DNA from: Methanoculleus sediminis
GTDB lineage: Archaea; Halobacteriota; Methanomicrobia; Methanomicrobiales; Methanoculleaceae
Reading direction: 5' to 3'
DNA: 64,000 nt
NCBI RefSeq assembly: GCF_001017125.1
Contig: NZ_JXOJ01000003.1
Span: 53,356-117,355 of the forward strand
Positions 17,224-25,327 of the stretch are shown here, one piece after another. The notes beneath the pieces are model-generated. The model was not told where the DNA came from and searched no databases. It was given only the letters and a program-made list of their open reading frames with translations. Position numbers and translations under genes: made by a program. How positions within the stretch are numbered: the first letter of the stretch is position 1; every line of letters begins with the position of its first letter.

Positions 17224-18255
17224 TCACGCCCTCCGCGATTCGTAGAGATGCCAGATCTTGCAGGCTCCTTCGTGGCTGACCATGCAGGGGCCCACAGGGG
17301 TGCGCGGGGTGCAGACCTTCCCGAAGAGTTTGCAGTCGGACGGCCGGGCGATGCCGCGCAGCACCTTGTCGCAGATACAGGCGGAGTGCTTGTCCACGTG
17401 CCGGATCTCGATATCGTACTTCTTCTGCGCGTCGTAGCCCTCGAACTCCGGTTTCAGGCGGAGGCCGGAGGCCGGGATCACCGGGAATCCGCGCCACTCG
17501 ACGTCATACGGCTCGAAGACCTCGTACATCAGGCGTTTCGCCTTGACGTTCCCTTCCCGGGTGACCACGCGCGGGTAGGCGTTCTCCACCCGGTGCGCCC
17601 CCTCGCGGACCTGCTGTACCGCCATCAGGAGACCGAGGAGGATATCCTCGGGCTCGAACCCCGCGACGACCTGCGGGACGGGGAACCGCTCGTACTCCTC
17701 GTAGCCCATCACCGCGCAGACGTGCCCCGGGAGGAGGAACCCGTCGAGCGACGCCTCCCCCTGGCCGAGGAGCCATGCCATCGCGGGCGGGACGAGCCGG
17801 TGGCACGAGAGGATAGAGAAGTTCTCCGGCGGGCGGGAGAGGATCGTGGCGGCGACCGTCGGTGCGGTCGTCTCGAACCCGACCGATATGAAGACGACCT
17901 CCCGGTCGGGTTCCCTCCGGGCGATCTCCGCCGCCTTGTGGATGCCCTGCACCACCCGGACGTCCCCGCCGCTCGACTCGAGCGATCCCTTCGTCCCGGG
18001 AACCCGCAGCAGGTCGCCGTAGGTGGCGATGGTGCAGTCGCGCTCCACCAGGTCGAGCGCAGCGTCGATCTCGCCCTGGGGCGTGATGCAGACCGGGCAT
18101 CCCGGCCCCATCACGATCTTGAGCCGCTCGGGAAGGACGCTCCTGAGCCCGGCGCGGGCTATTGCCGCCTCGTGGGTGCCGCAGATGTGCATGAGCGTGA
18201 TATCCCTGTCCACGAGAGCGTGAAGCGTATCCAGGATCTCCTTACCTACCGCCAT
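17224..18255 (-). CDS. hypD: hydrogenase maturation factor HypD
   Basis: 343 residues. HypD works with HypC to carry the Fe(CN)2CO unit that is built into [NiFe] hydrogenases. Diagnostic motifs are MHICGTHE (about 22-29), GPGCPVC (about 50-56), SVGFETTAPTVAATIL, GFLLPGHVCAVMG, and the C-terminal [4Fe-4S] region with CICDKVLRG, DCKLFGKVC and VGPCMVSHEGAC. All family cysteines are present. It stands alone, with no other hyp genes adjacent, and should serve the Eha-type hydrogenase in this window and other [NiFe] enzymes elsewhere in the genome. It is divergent from mscS at 18302. Confidence 0.97.
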   Translation of the reverse strand: MAVGKEILDTLHALVDRDITLMHICGTHEAAIARAGLRSVLPERLKIVMGPGCPVCITPQGEIDAALDLVERDCTIATYGDLLRVPGTKGSLESSGGDVRVVQGIHKAAEIARREPDREVVFISVGFETTAPTVAATILSRPPENFSILSCHRLVPPAMAWLLGQGEASLDGFLLPGHVCAVMGYEEYERFPVPQVVAGFEPEDILLGLLMAVQQVREGAHRVENAYPRVVTREGNVKAKRLMYEVFEPYDVEWRGFPVIPASGLRLKPEFEGYDAQKKYDIEIRHVDKHSACICDKVLRGIARPSDCKLFGKVCTPRTPVGPCMVSHEGACKIWHLYESRRA

Positions 18256-18301
18256 GAATTATCACACTTATATTCCACTGACAGCACATATTAGTACCGG
18301 A

Positions 18302-19338
18302 ATGAACAGCATCATGTACGGAAGCGCGGTCGTCCTCTGCGGAATCATCGCAGCGTTCATCGTTCACGAGGTCTTCCGGTGGCTGCAAAAGCGGGCCGAC
18401 CTCACGGAATCAAAACTCGACGACATCGTGCTCTATTCGCTCGACAAACCCCTGGCCATTGCCATAATCGCGGGTTCCGTCTGGATCTCCGTAACGTTCA
18501 TCATCGACCCCGCGGCCCTTCTCGGGGAGTACGCATGGCTCGTTTCGGAGAAATACTTCGCCGCGGCGGCGATACTCATCGCGGCGTGGGTGATCTCTTC
18601 GTTCATCTACAACTTCATCAACCTCTACGGCAGGTGGATGGCGTCGCAGACCGAGACCGACCTCGACGACCGGATCATCCGGGTGCTCGAGGTCTCGGCA
18701 CGCTACATCATCTGGTTCATCGCCATCCTCATGGTGCTCCAGATGCTCGAGGTGAACATCACGCCGCTCGTCGCCGGTGCCGGGCTCGCCGGCCTGGCGG
18801 TGGCGCTCGCTGCCCAGGACATCGTCTCCAACTTCTTCGGGGGCGCGGTCATCCTGGTGGACAAGCCGTTCGCCGTCGGCGACCGGATCAAGATCGACGA
18901 GTTCCTCGGAGACGTGATCAGCATCGGCCCCGGAGCACCAGGATCAAGACGCTGGACTACCAGATGGTCACCCTTCCGAACTCGAAGGTATCGAGCAGCG
19001 TCATCGTCAACTACGCCCTGCCGGACGTCAAGTTGAAGATCAAGATCCCGATCTCGGCTGCCTACGGCAGCGATATCAAGCGCGTGAAAGAGATCCTCAT
19101 CGATATCGGGTGCGAGGCCGCGGCACGGTCGGAGTACGTCCTCTCCGACCCTGCGCCGTCCGCCTACTTCCTCGAGTTCGGAGCATCGAGCCTGGACTTC
19201 ATGCTCGTCCTCTGGGCAAAAGCCTTCAACCTGACCTGGGACGTCCAGGACTACGTGAACACACGCGTCTACGAGCGGTTTGCGGAAGAAGGGATCGAGA
19301 TACCGTTCCCGCAGATGGACGTTCACCTGCGGGGCTGA
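18302..19338 (+). pseudogene. mscS: MscS-family mechanosensitive channel, single-base frameshift
   Basis: The first frame (to about 18931) gives the complete N-terminal membrane part: four hydrophobic helices and the pore-helix signature (AGAGLAGLAVALAAQDIVSN) followed by FFGGAVILVDKPFAVGDRI. At the C-run 18928-18931 the frame breaks. The next frame continues seamlessly as TRIKTLDYQMVTLPNSKV through the MscS beta domain and C-terminus to the stop at 19338. Restoring one C (CCCC to CCCCC) gives an unbroken family protein with ISIGPRSTRIKT across the junction. It is therefore either a recent one-base deletion or a homopolymer error in assembly. The start is chosen at ATG 18302, after the divergent TATA region (18266-18273). 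Confidence 0.85.
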
Positions 19339-20265
19339 TCAGGTCGCCCGGTAAAATACCCCTCTTTTTTCCTGCACCGGCTCGATCTGCCCGCCGGACT
19401 CGAGAACCCTGAGGTGTTTCGCGACCTCGGCCGGTCTGATGCCGAGGAGTGCCGCGAGATCTGTGGGCGTGCAGGGCCTCCGCCGGATGGTCGCGAGGAT
19501 CGTCTCTGCGACATCCTCGCTCTCCGGCGGCAGCGCTCTCTCCGTGCAGGCCGCCCCGATCACCTCCCCGCCGAGCATCGCTGCGATCCGCTCGAGCGCC
19601 CCGATGGAGGCCGGCCTCACCCGGATATCGGTGCCGGGGCGGTCGAGGGTGTTTATCTGGACGCGGTCGGGACGGATTGCCGCGACGGCTTCCTGGAGGA
19701 GCCGGAGTTCTTCCTCGGTGTCGTTGATGTCCGGGACAATGAAGATCTCGAGCCGGATCTCGCCGGGATACCCGGGGACGAATTCGAGCAGCCCCTCGAG
19801 CACCTGCTCTGCGGTTAGCCCCCGGCAGGGACGGTTGATCCTCAAGAAGACCTCCTCGGAGACGGCGTCGAGCGACGGCACCACGAGGTCCGCGGGCATG
19901 AGGGCGTTGCGGACATCCGGGTCGGTGAGGAGCGCGCTGTTGGTCAGCACCGCGACCCGGTAGCGGGGGTAGCGGTCTTTGATGAAGGAGATGATCTCGC
20001 CGATCCCGGTGTGAAGCGTCGGCTCCCCGGAACCGGCGAACGTGATGTAATCGAGATCCGGCCCTTTCGCGAGAAAATCGTCGAGTTCCGCGATGACCAG
20101 TTCGGTCGGGACGTACTCGCGCCGCTCGCAGGTAAGATCGGTCGTCCGCCCGCATTCGCAGTAGACGCAGTCGAAGGTGCAGGTCTTGTGCGGCACCAGG
20201 TCGATCCCGAGCGAGATGCCCAGCCGCCGGGAGGGGACCGGGCCGAAGAGGTGACGGTATGCCAT
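19339..20265 (-). CDS. radical SAM protein with C-terminal winged helix
   Basis: 308 residues. The radical SAM cluster motif is CTFDCVYCECG (about residues 29-39; CxxxCxxC), followed by ITFAGSGEPTL (GGE-type SAM-binding motif) and LEIFIVPDIND further on. A C-terminal 60-residue segment reads like a winged-helix domain (TPTDLAALLGIRPAEVAKHLRVLESGG). It belongs to the archaeal radical SAM group related to wyosine or tRNA-modification-like enzymes with an added DNA- or RNA-binding tail. The target is unknown. The stop lies one base from the end of the mscS gene on the opposite strand. Divergent from the TIM-barrel gene at 20410. Confidence 0.85.
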   Translation of the reverse strand: MAYRHLFGPVPSRRLGISLGIDLVPHKTCTFDCVYCECGRTTDLTCERREYVPTELVIAELDDFLAKGPDLDYITFAGSGEPTLHTGIGEIISFIKDRYPRYRVAVLTNSALLTDPDVRNALMPADLVVPSLDAVSEEVFLRINRPCRGLTAEQVLEGLLEFVPGYPGEIRLEIFIVPDINDTEEELRLLQEAVAAIRPDRVQINTLDRPGTDIRVRPASIGALERIAAMLGGEVIGAACTERALPPESEDVAETILATIRRRPCTPTDLAALLGIRPAEVAKHLRVLESGGQIEPVQEKRGVFYRAT

Positions 20266-20409
20266 GGGGTTGTCCGGAGTAGTATCCGGCGCGAGGACTC
20301 ATCAGGATTTACCTCCCTGCAACGGCCCGGCCGGCAAACTTCACGGGTCGCGATCCACCGGGAGGTGCGTATTCCGAACCTATTTATCGTCCCGCCCGGA
20401 ACATTCTGT

Positions 20410-21141
20410 ATGTTCGGCGTCTCCACCTACTGCCTTCACCACGAGCCGCTCTCTCTCGCGCTTGAGAAACTTGCTCCCATCACCGATTGCGTGGAGGTGA
20501 TGGACGACGGGCTGCACTACCTGAAGAGTGCGGAACCGCTCGAGAGTTATTCGTACCGGTATTTCATTCACGCGCCGGCCCGGGGGGTCAATATCGCAAG
20601 CCTCCTTGAGCCGATCCGCCGGGCGAGCGTCGAGGTTCTGACGCAGACCTTCGGCGTCGCCGCCGAGGCCGGGGCGGACGTGGTCATCCACCCGGGCTAC
20701 TATGCGTGGAGCGAGGAGCGCGATCGGGCGACGGAGCGGTTCCGTCAGTCGCTCTCCGAGCTGACTCTGGCGGCCGAAGACCTCTCGGTCACGTTCTTTG
20801 TCGAGAACATGGGGAACTGGGAGTATTTCTTCCTGCGCACCTGCGACGATCTGCCGCTCATCGACGGGATCGGGCTCGCGCTCGACGTCGGCCACGCGAA
20901 CCTGAACGGGTGCCTGGACTGTTTCCTCGCCCACCCGGCGGCGCACTTCCACCTGCACGACAACGACGGCACCGAGGACACGCATTCGCCGGTCGGGGAC
21001 GGGACGATCGACTTTTCGGCCGTGATGAAGGCCGTGCGGCGGAGCGGTGCCGTCCCCATCGTCGAGGTGGAGACCTTCGAGGGGGTGACCGCCAGCATAT
21101 CCGCGCTGGAGGGGATCGCCGCCGCCCAACCGGGCGAATAA
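20410..21141 (+). CDS. sugar-phosphate isomerase/endonuclease-IV-like TIM barrel
   Basis: 243 residues with the AP2Ec/xylose-isomerase TIM-barrel pattern. The N-terminal strand is FGVSTYCLHHEPL. Likely metal ligands are the Glu and Asp/His residues in CVEVMDDG, VIHPGYY, FVENMGNWE, GLALDVGHANLNG, HFHLHDNDG and VEVETFE. The role could be isomerisation of a sugar or hydrolysis; nothing in the neighbours decides it. A TATA-like CTATTTAT (20381-20388) lies about 26 bases before the ATG, so the transcript is probably leaderless. A T-run at 21158-21163 follows the stop. Confidence 0.8.
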   Translation: MFGVSTYCLHHEPLSLALEKLAPITDCVEVMDDGLHYLKSAEPLESYSYRYFIHAPARGVNIASLLEPIRRASVEVLTQTFGVAAEAGADVVIHPGYYAWSEERDRATERFRQSLSELTLAAEDLSVTFFVENMGNWEYFFLRTCDDLPLIDGIGLALDVGHANLNGCLDCFLAHPAAHFHLHDNDGTEDTHSPVGDGTIDFSAVMKAVRRSGAVPIVEVETFEGVTASISALEGIAAAQPGE

Positions 21142-21157
21142 GAGCGGTCCCGCCCGG

Positions 21158-21163
21158 TTTTTT
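21158..21163 (+). terminator. T-run terminator after the TIM-barrel gene
   Basis: TTTTTT between GC-rich flanks, 17 bases after the stop at 21141, fits U-rich archaeal termination. The tRNA-Thr promoter lies next to it. Confidence 0.45.
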
Positions 21164-21221
21164 CCCCGGTTTCGGCCGTAACCTTTTATAGGGTAAACCT
21201 CCAACATAATTGGTGCGTCAC

Positions 21222-21294
<73 letters not shown>

Positions 21295-21512
21295 TTCTGT
21301 TTTGGATTACTGCACTTATCGAAGGCCCGGCCATTGATATATCCCGTTCGTTATGCGCTGGTTCTCGTCTCATGCCGCGAACGTATAGAACCCGGTGCAT
21401 ATATGGTGTGACGCCGTATTGCTGTCTGCCGGCCGCTTTGATGAGATCCTCGACGTTGTCATGGAGTGGGCCGGCAGGACGATCTTGAGATGCTGCACAA
21501 GCGGTGGTTTAC

Positions 21513-21929
21513 ATGCCAGGGCTCGTCTCGGAAAAAATGGGTATTAAAGAAGGAATGAGGGCATTCTTCCTGGATGCGCCACCGGAGGCAGTGGCGGCAA
21601 TGCATCTGCCCCCGCTTATTGTAGCCGACAAGCTGGAGGGTTCGTTCGACTATATACACTACTTCGTAAAAAGCCGGGCGGAACTTGATACGCACTTTGC
21701 GGAACTGAAAGCGCACCTCGCCCCCGGCGGCAGGTTATGGGTATCGTGGCCGAGGGGCGGACGGTTGGGCACGGATCTCGACATTAAATCGGTGATCGCA
21801 ATCGGGTACAACCACGGACTGGTCGAGAGCGTCAACCTGCGTATCGACGACGTATGGACCGGACTTAAGTTCACCCGGCCCAGGCCCGGCAAGATCTATA
21901 AAAATAGGCACGGACGACTGCCCGATTAG
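21513..21929 (+). CDS. DUF3052-type small protein
   Basis: 138 residues starting MPGLVSEKMGIKEGM. The pattern (GIKEGMRAFFLDAPPEA, a DYIHYFVKS segment, HLAPGGRLWVSWPRGG and a C-terminal TWTGLKFTRPR-like strand) matches the DUF3052 family of small uncharacterised proteins found in bacteria and some archaea. The fold resembles a minimal alpha/beta domain but has no assigned active site. The gene is noticeably less GC-rich than its neighbours, hinting at transfer. It stands alone after tRNA-Thr, with 218 bases of non-coding DNA between in which nothing else is recognised. GTG 21504 is the alternative start. Confidence 0.75.
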   Translation: MPGLVSEKMGIKEGMRAFFLDAPPEAVAAMHLPPLIVADKLEGSFDYIHYFVKSRAELDTHFAELKAHLAPGGRLWVSWPRGGRLGTDLDIKSVIAIGYNHGLVESVNLRIDDVWTGLKFTRPRPGKIYKNRHGRLPD

Positions 21930-22112
21930 CCGGCTCACTCCGTGCCTGTAATTATTGAGCGGTGCGACAGGGTCATGCCGCAGCCGGTACTGCCCGGATC
22001 CAGAGATGATATTTGTAGATAGCGGTTGAGCCGCCGTTGACTGCGATGCCCGTCCCGCCTCCCCAGCTCTGTCGAGCCATACCTTTATATTGTGACAATC
22101 CTCTGGGGTTCT

Positions 22113-22132
22113 AATTCCAGAACGCTGGAATT
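22113..22132 (+). promoter_or_regulatory. perfect 8-bp stem-loop at the ribosome-binding site
   Basis: AATTCCAG, loop AACG, CTGGAATT. It ends just before the TTGGGGGG ribosome-binding run and the ATG at 22140, and lies about 25 bases after a TATA-like TTTATAT (22084-22090). It may be an operator or a translational control hairpin. Confidence 0.5.
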
Positions 22133-22139
22133 TGGGGGG

Positions 22140-22775
22140 ATGGAAGTGAGAAAAATTGCGATTCTCGTAATTTTAATGTCGCTTCTCGTTGGCTGCGTGC
22201 CGGCCCAGGATGTGGCAACTCCGGAGACGCCAACAGTCACGGAAGAGACGGTGACGCCAACCACTGAAGAGACGGTGACGGCAGACACGGAAACGCCGGC
22301 TCCTTCTGAAGTTGGCGGTATAGACTGGTTGATGTTTCTCGTCCTGTTAGTTATCGGCACTCTGATCGTGTTTCCCTGGCTCGTCATAACCTACTCGAAT
22401 ATCCACATACGCAACAGGATCATGGCCGATATCCACGATGTCCAGAATGAGAAACTGAAGAAGGAATACTACGAGATGCTTCTCGCTCAGATTCCCGAGC
22501 GCAAAGGACTGTCCCGGTTCTCGCTGATGCTGGCGGTGACGTTGATCATCGGGACGGCCGTCCTGTACCTTGTCATTAAAGAGCCGGGGAGCGAACTGCT
22601 GGAGACTATCATCGGTGTCCTGACGGGTGCGCTTGCATCCATCATCGGGTTCTTCTTTGGAGGCCGTGCCGCGGAGAGCGCGAGTGAAGGGCCAAACCTG
22701 GAACTGGTGCAGGAAACCGCTAAAGAAACCGCCAAGAAGACCATCAAGGAAACTTCCGGGAAACCCGGTGGGTAA
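22140..22775 (+). CDS. membrane-bound lipoprotein-like protein of unknown function
   Basis: 211 residues starting MEVRKIAILVILMSLLVGCV; the Cys after the hydrophobic core (LLVGC) suggests a lipobox. A low-complexity Thr/Glu-rich stretch (about 25-55; repeats of VTEETVTPTTEETVTADTE) follows as an extracellular linker. A membrane helix (IDWLMFLVLLVIGTLIVFPW), a cytoplasmic coiled-coil segment (AQIPERKGL nearby), then two further helices and a Gly-rich turn (GFFFGGRAAESA) come next. The C-terminal tail is charged and helical (ETAKETAKKTIKETSGK). No family is recognised. It may be a signal-responsive envelope protein. Base composition is lower in GC than the neighbouring genes. Confidence 0.65.
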   Translation: MEVRKIAILVILMSLLVGCVPAQDVATPETPTVTEETVTPTTEETVTADTETPAPSEVGGIDWLMFLVLLVIGTLIVFPWLVITYSNIHIRNRIMADIHDVQNEKLKKEYYEMLLAQIPERKGLSRFSLMLAVTLIIGTAVLYLVIKEPGSELLETIIGVLTGALASIIGFFFGGRAAESASEGPNLELVQETAKETAKKTIKETSGKPGG

Positions 22776-22924
22776 AACGGCGGGAGAGGCAGACCGTTCC
22801 GGGTAAGCGAGGTGGAACAGGGCTGCGGGGAGCTCGTCTGCGTGTAAGCCTTCCGGGAGCGGTGCCGGAGATTCACGGTATTCCCAATACTTAAACCACT
22901 GCCCGACAAACCGATCAGGCACCC

Positions 22925-23362
22925 ATGGCACCCGCAACAGACGGCGACACCCTCCTCCTGCACTTCACCAGCACCCGCCCCGACGGCGAGATCTTCGAGG
23001 ATACCCGCTCGGGCGAGCCGGTCCGGGCCACCCTCGGGGCGAACCGGATCAATCCCCTCTTTGAGGAGGCGCTGATCGGAAGAGAGCCGGGCGAGACGGT
23101 TACGGTGGCGCTGCCCCCGGAGAAGGCCTACGGGAAGTTTAATCGGAAGCTCGTGGTCACGGTGAAACGCACGAAACTGAAACTCGACCACGAACCGGTC
23201 GTCGGCGAGTTCGTCCACGTCGAGGTGCTGGGGAAGCCCTGCCTGGTGACCGTTCTCGACGTGGACGCAAAAAGGATCACCGTCGACGCCAACCATCCGC
23301 TCGCGGGAGAGACGATCACCTACACGATCACCATCGAGGCGATCCTCCCCCGGGACGGCTGA
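22925..23362 (+). CDS. FKBP-type peptidyl-prolyl cis-trans isomerase (SlyD-like)
   Basis: 145 residues: the FKBP halves flank an inserted flap (about residues 65-125), as in SlyD and archaeal short FKBPs. Motifs are GDTLLLHFTSTRPDGEIFEDT, LIGREPGETVTVALPPEKAYG, and the closing VDANHPLAGETITYTITIEAI strand. It folds client proteins by prolyl isomerisation and chaperoning in the cytoplasm; no metal-binding His tail is present. A TATA-like TACTTAAACC (22887-22896) is upstream. The start ATG 22925 is the only one that preserves the first strand. Confidence 0.93.
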   Translation: MAPATDGDTLLLHFTSTRPDGEIFEDTRSGEPVRATLGANRINPLFEEALIGREPGETVTVALPPEKAYGKFNRKLVVTVKRTKLKLDHEPVVGEFVHVEVLGKPCLVTVLDVDAKRITVDANHPLAGETITYTITIEAILPRDG

Positions 23363-23465
23363 GCGGCCGCCCCGGAACAACCGGGATAGACCCCGCCGCG
23401 CCGGACCGGATGTTATCCCTTCCGGCGACATAAACGCCCTGTTCCTTCGTTTCCGCCCGGATCCA

Positions 23466-23492
23466 TTCCGGCTGGTATTTATGCCGCCGGAA
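23466..23492 (+). promoter_or_regulatory. inverted repeat around a TATA box
   Basis: TTCCGGC (23466-23472) and GCCGGAA (23486-23492) flank GGTATTTATGCC, whose TATTTAT is the likely TATA box of the nucleotidase gene. A protein bound to the 7-bp arms would block TBP. The ATG at 23506 is about 29 bases from the box, so the transcript may be leaderless. Confidence 0.4.
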
Positions 23493-23505
23493 AAGACCTC
23501 TTTTC

Positions 23506-25188
23506 ATGACAGCCGGTTCGTCCACAGGCGGCAGATCGCCCCGCCGGCAGGCGGTCGCCGGCTTACTGGTTCTCCTGATCGTCGTTGCTCCCATCGCACT
23601 CTCGGGCTGCTTCTCCCCGGACCCCGAACCGGTGCATGTTCGGATCCTCGCGGTCAACGACTTCCACGGGCAGCTCCCCGACGGGCAGAAACTCGACGGA
23701 GAACCGGCCGGGAGCGCGCCGGTGCTTGCGTCGTATCTCAAATGCGCGACGGCCGGTGCCGGCGGGGCGGCCACGTTCATCGCGCTCCCGGGAGACGTCG
23801 TCGGGGCGTCGCCGCCCGTGTCCGGGCTGCTGCTGGACGAACCCGCCGTGCTCTTCTTCAACGGCCTCGCGGACGGCTGCCCGGAGATGGTGATCGCGAC
23901 CTTCGGCAACCACGAGTTCGACCGGGGCACGGACGAACTGCTGCGGATGGTCCGTGGCGGGAACGGCGCGGCGCCCCTCCCCCGCCCGGTAGACCCCTAC
24001 CCTGGCGCGGCAGCGGAGTACGTCTCCTCGAACGTGGTCTGGAAGACGAACGGCACCCTCCTTGCCGCCCCCTACACCATCCGCGACGCCGGCGGTGCAA
24101 AGATCGCGTTCATCGGTGCCACGACGATCGAGACGCCCTCGATAGTGAAGGCGATCAACATCGAGGGAGTCGCCTTCGAGAACGAGACCGAGTCGATCAA
24201 CCGCTACGTCCCGGAGATCCAGCAGCAGGGGGTGCACGCGATCGTCGTCCTCCTTCACGAGGGCGGCTCGCAGGATCCCTACGACGGCCCGACCCGGGAG
24301 GGGGAGAACGTCACCGGCAGGGTCGCCGCGATCGTCGCCGGCCTTGACGGAGACGTGGACGTCGTTCTCTCGGGCCACACCCATGCGTTCACCAACGCCT
24401 ACCTGGAGAACTCCGGCGGGAACCGGGTGCTGACGACGCAGGCGTACAGTTACAGCAGAGCGTTTGCCGACATCGATATCGTCATCGACCCCCTCACCGG
24501 CGAGGTCGTCCACGCGTCGGCACGGATCGTCCCGGCATACGGAAACGCCACCACTCCCGACCCGGAGGCCCAATCACTGCTCGAGATCTGCGAGGAGGCG
24601 GTCGGGCCGATGACCGGCCGGATCATAACGACAGCATCTGCGGAGATCACGCGGCTGCAGACCGACGCCGGCGAATCCGCGCTCGGCAACCTCGTCGCCG
24701 ACGGCCAGCGGGCGGCGATGGGAGCCGATATCGCGTTCGTCACCACCGGCTCGCTCCGGGCGGAGATAGCGAAGGGGAGCGTCACCTGGGGAGACCTTTA
24801 TGCGGTGCAGCCGTTCTCTTCGACCGTCCTCTCGATGACCCTGACGGGAGAACAGGTCAGGGACGTGCTGGAACGGCAGTGGGAGGTTCCGGTACCGCCC
24901 CATAACCTCGCCGTATCCGGGCTGTCGTACACCTTCGACGAGAGAAAGCCTGCCGGCGATAGGATCGTCGAAGTCCGGGTGAACGGCACCCCGCTCGACC
25001 CGGACGGGAAGTACACGGCAGCGATGGTCGATTTCCTCGCGACCGGCGGCGACCGGTATACCGTCTTTCGGGAAGGCGCGGATATCGTCAACGGCCCGGT
25101 CGACGTCGATGCGCTGGTCGCGTATATGGAGTCCCTTCCGGACCCGGCGGACGTGAAGCCGGATGGAAGGATCGCAAAAGTCGCGTGA
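23506..25188 (+). CDS. 5'-nucleotidase/2',3'-cyclic phosphodiesterase family lipoprotein
   Basis: 560 residues. A twin-Arg-like N-terminus (SPRRQAVAGLLVLLIVVAP) and lipobox ALSGCF imply export and lipid anchoring. The metallophosphatase domain shows VNDFHGQL (metal ligands), ALPGDVVGASPPVSG, TFGNHEFDRG (the NHE metal site), VLLHEGG and LSGHTHAF (His ligands). The C-terminal nucleotide-binding domain has ESALGNLVADGQ and FDERKPAGDR. It hydrolyses extracellular nucleotides or sugar nucleotides with two metal ions and recovers phosphate and nucleosides. It is followed by convergent low-GC DNA carrying the methyltransferase gene. Confidence 0.92.
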   Translation: MTAGSSTGGRSPRRQAVAGLLVLLIVVAPIALSGCFSPDPEPVHVRILAVNDFHGQLPDGQKLDGEPAGSAPVLASYLKCATAGAGGAATFIALPGDVVGASPPVSGLLLDEPAVLFFNGLADGCPEMVIATFGNHEFDRGTDELLRMVRGGNGAAPLPRPVDPYPGAAAEYVSSNVVWKTNGTLLAAPYTIRDAGGAKIAFIGATTIETPSIVKAINIEGVAFENETESINRYVPEIQQQGVHAIVVLLHEGGSQDPYDGPTREGENVTGRVAAIVAGLDGDVDVVLSGHTHAFTNAYLENSGGNRVLTTQAYSYSRAFADIDIVIDPLTGEVVHASARIVPAYGNATTPDPEAQSLLEICEEAVGPMTGRIITTASAEITRLQTDAGESALGNLVADGQRAAMGADIAFVTTGSLRAEIAKGSVTWGDLYAVQPFSSTVLSMTLTGEQVRDVLERQWEVPVPPHNLAVSGLSYTFDERKPAGDRIVEVRVNGTPLDPDGKYTAAMVDFLATGGDRYTVFREGADIVNGPVDVDALVAYMESLPDPADVKPDGRIAKVA

Positions 25189-25327
25189 AGACCGGGAACC
25201 CGGACCATTTCACCCTCTCTTCCGGTGCCGGCCTGATAGTTGTGAAACGGCGGCGGCTCTTCTTTCGGATGCCGGCCCCGTTCTTGTTCCCCCGGATCGT
25301 CGTGCCGTGCGCAGCCGGCTGCGGACG

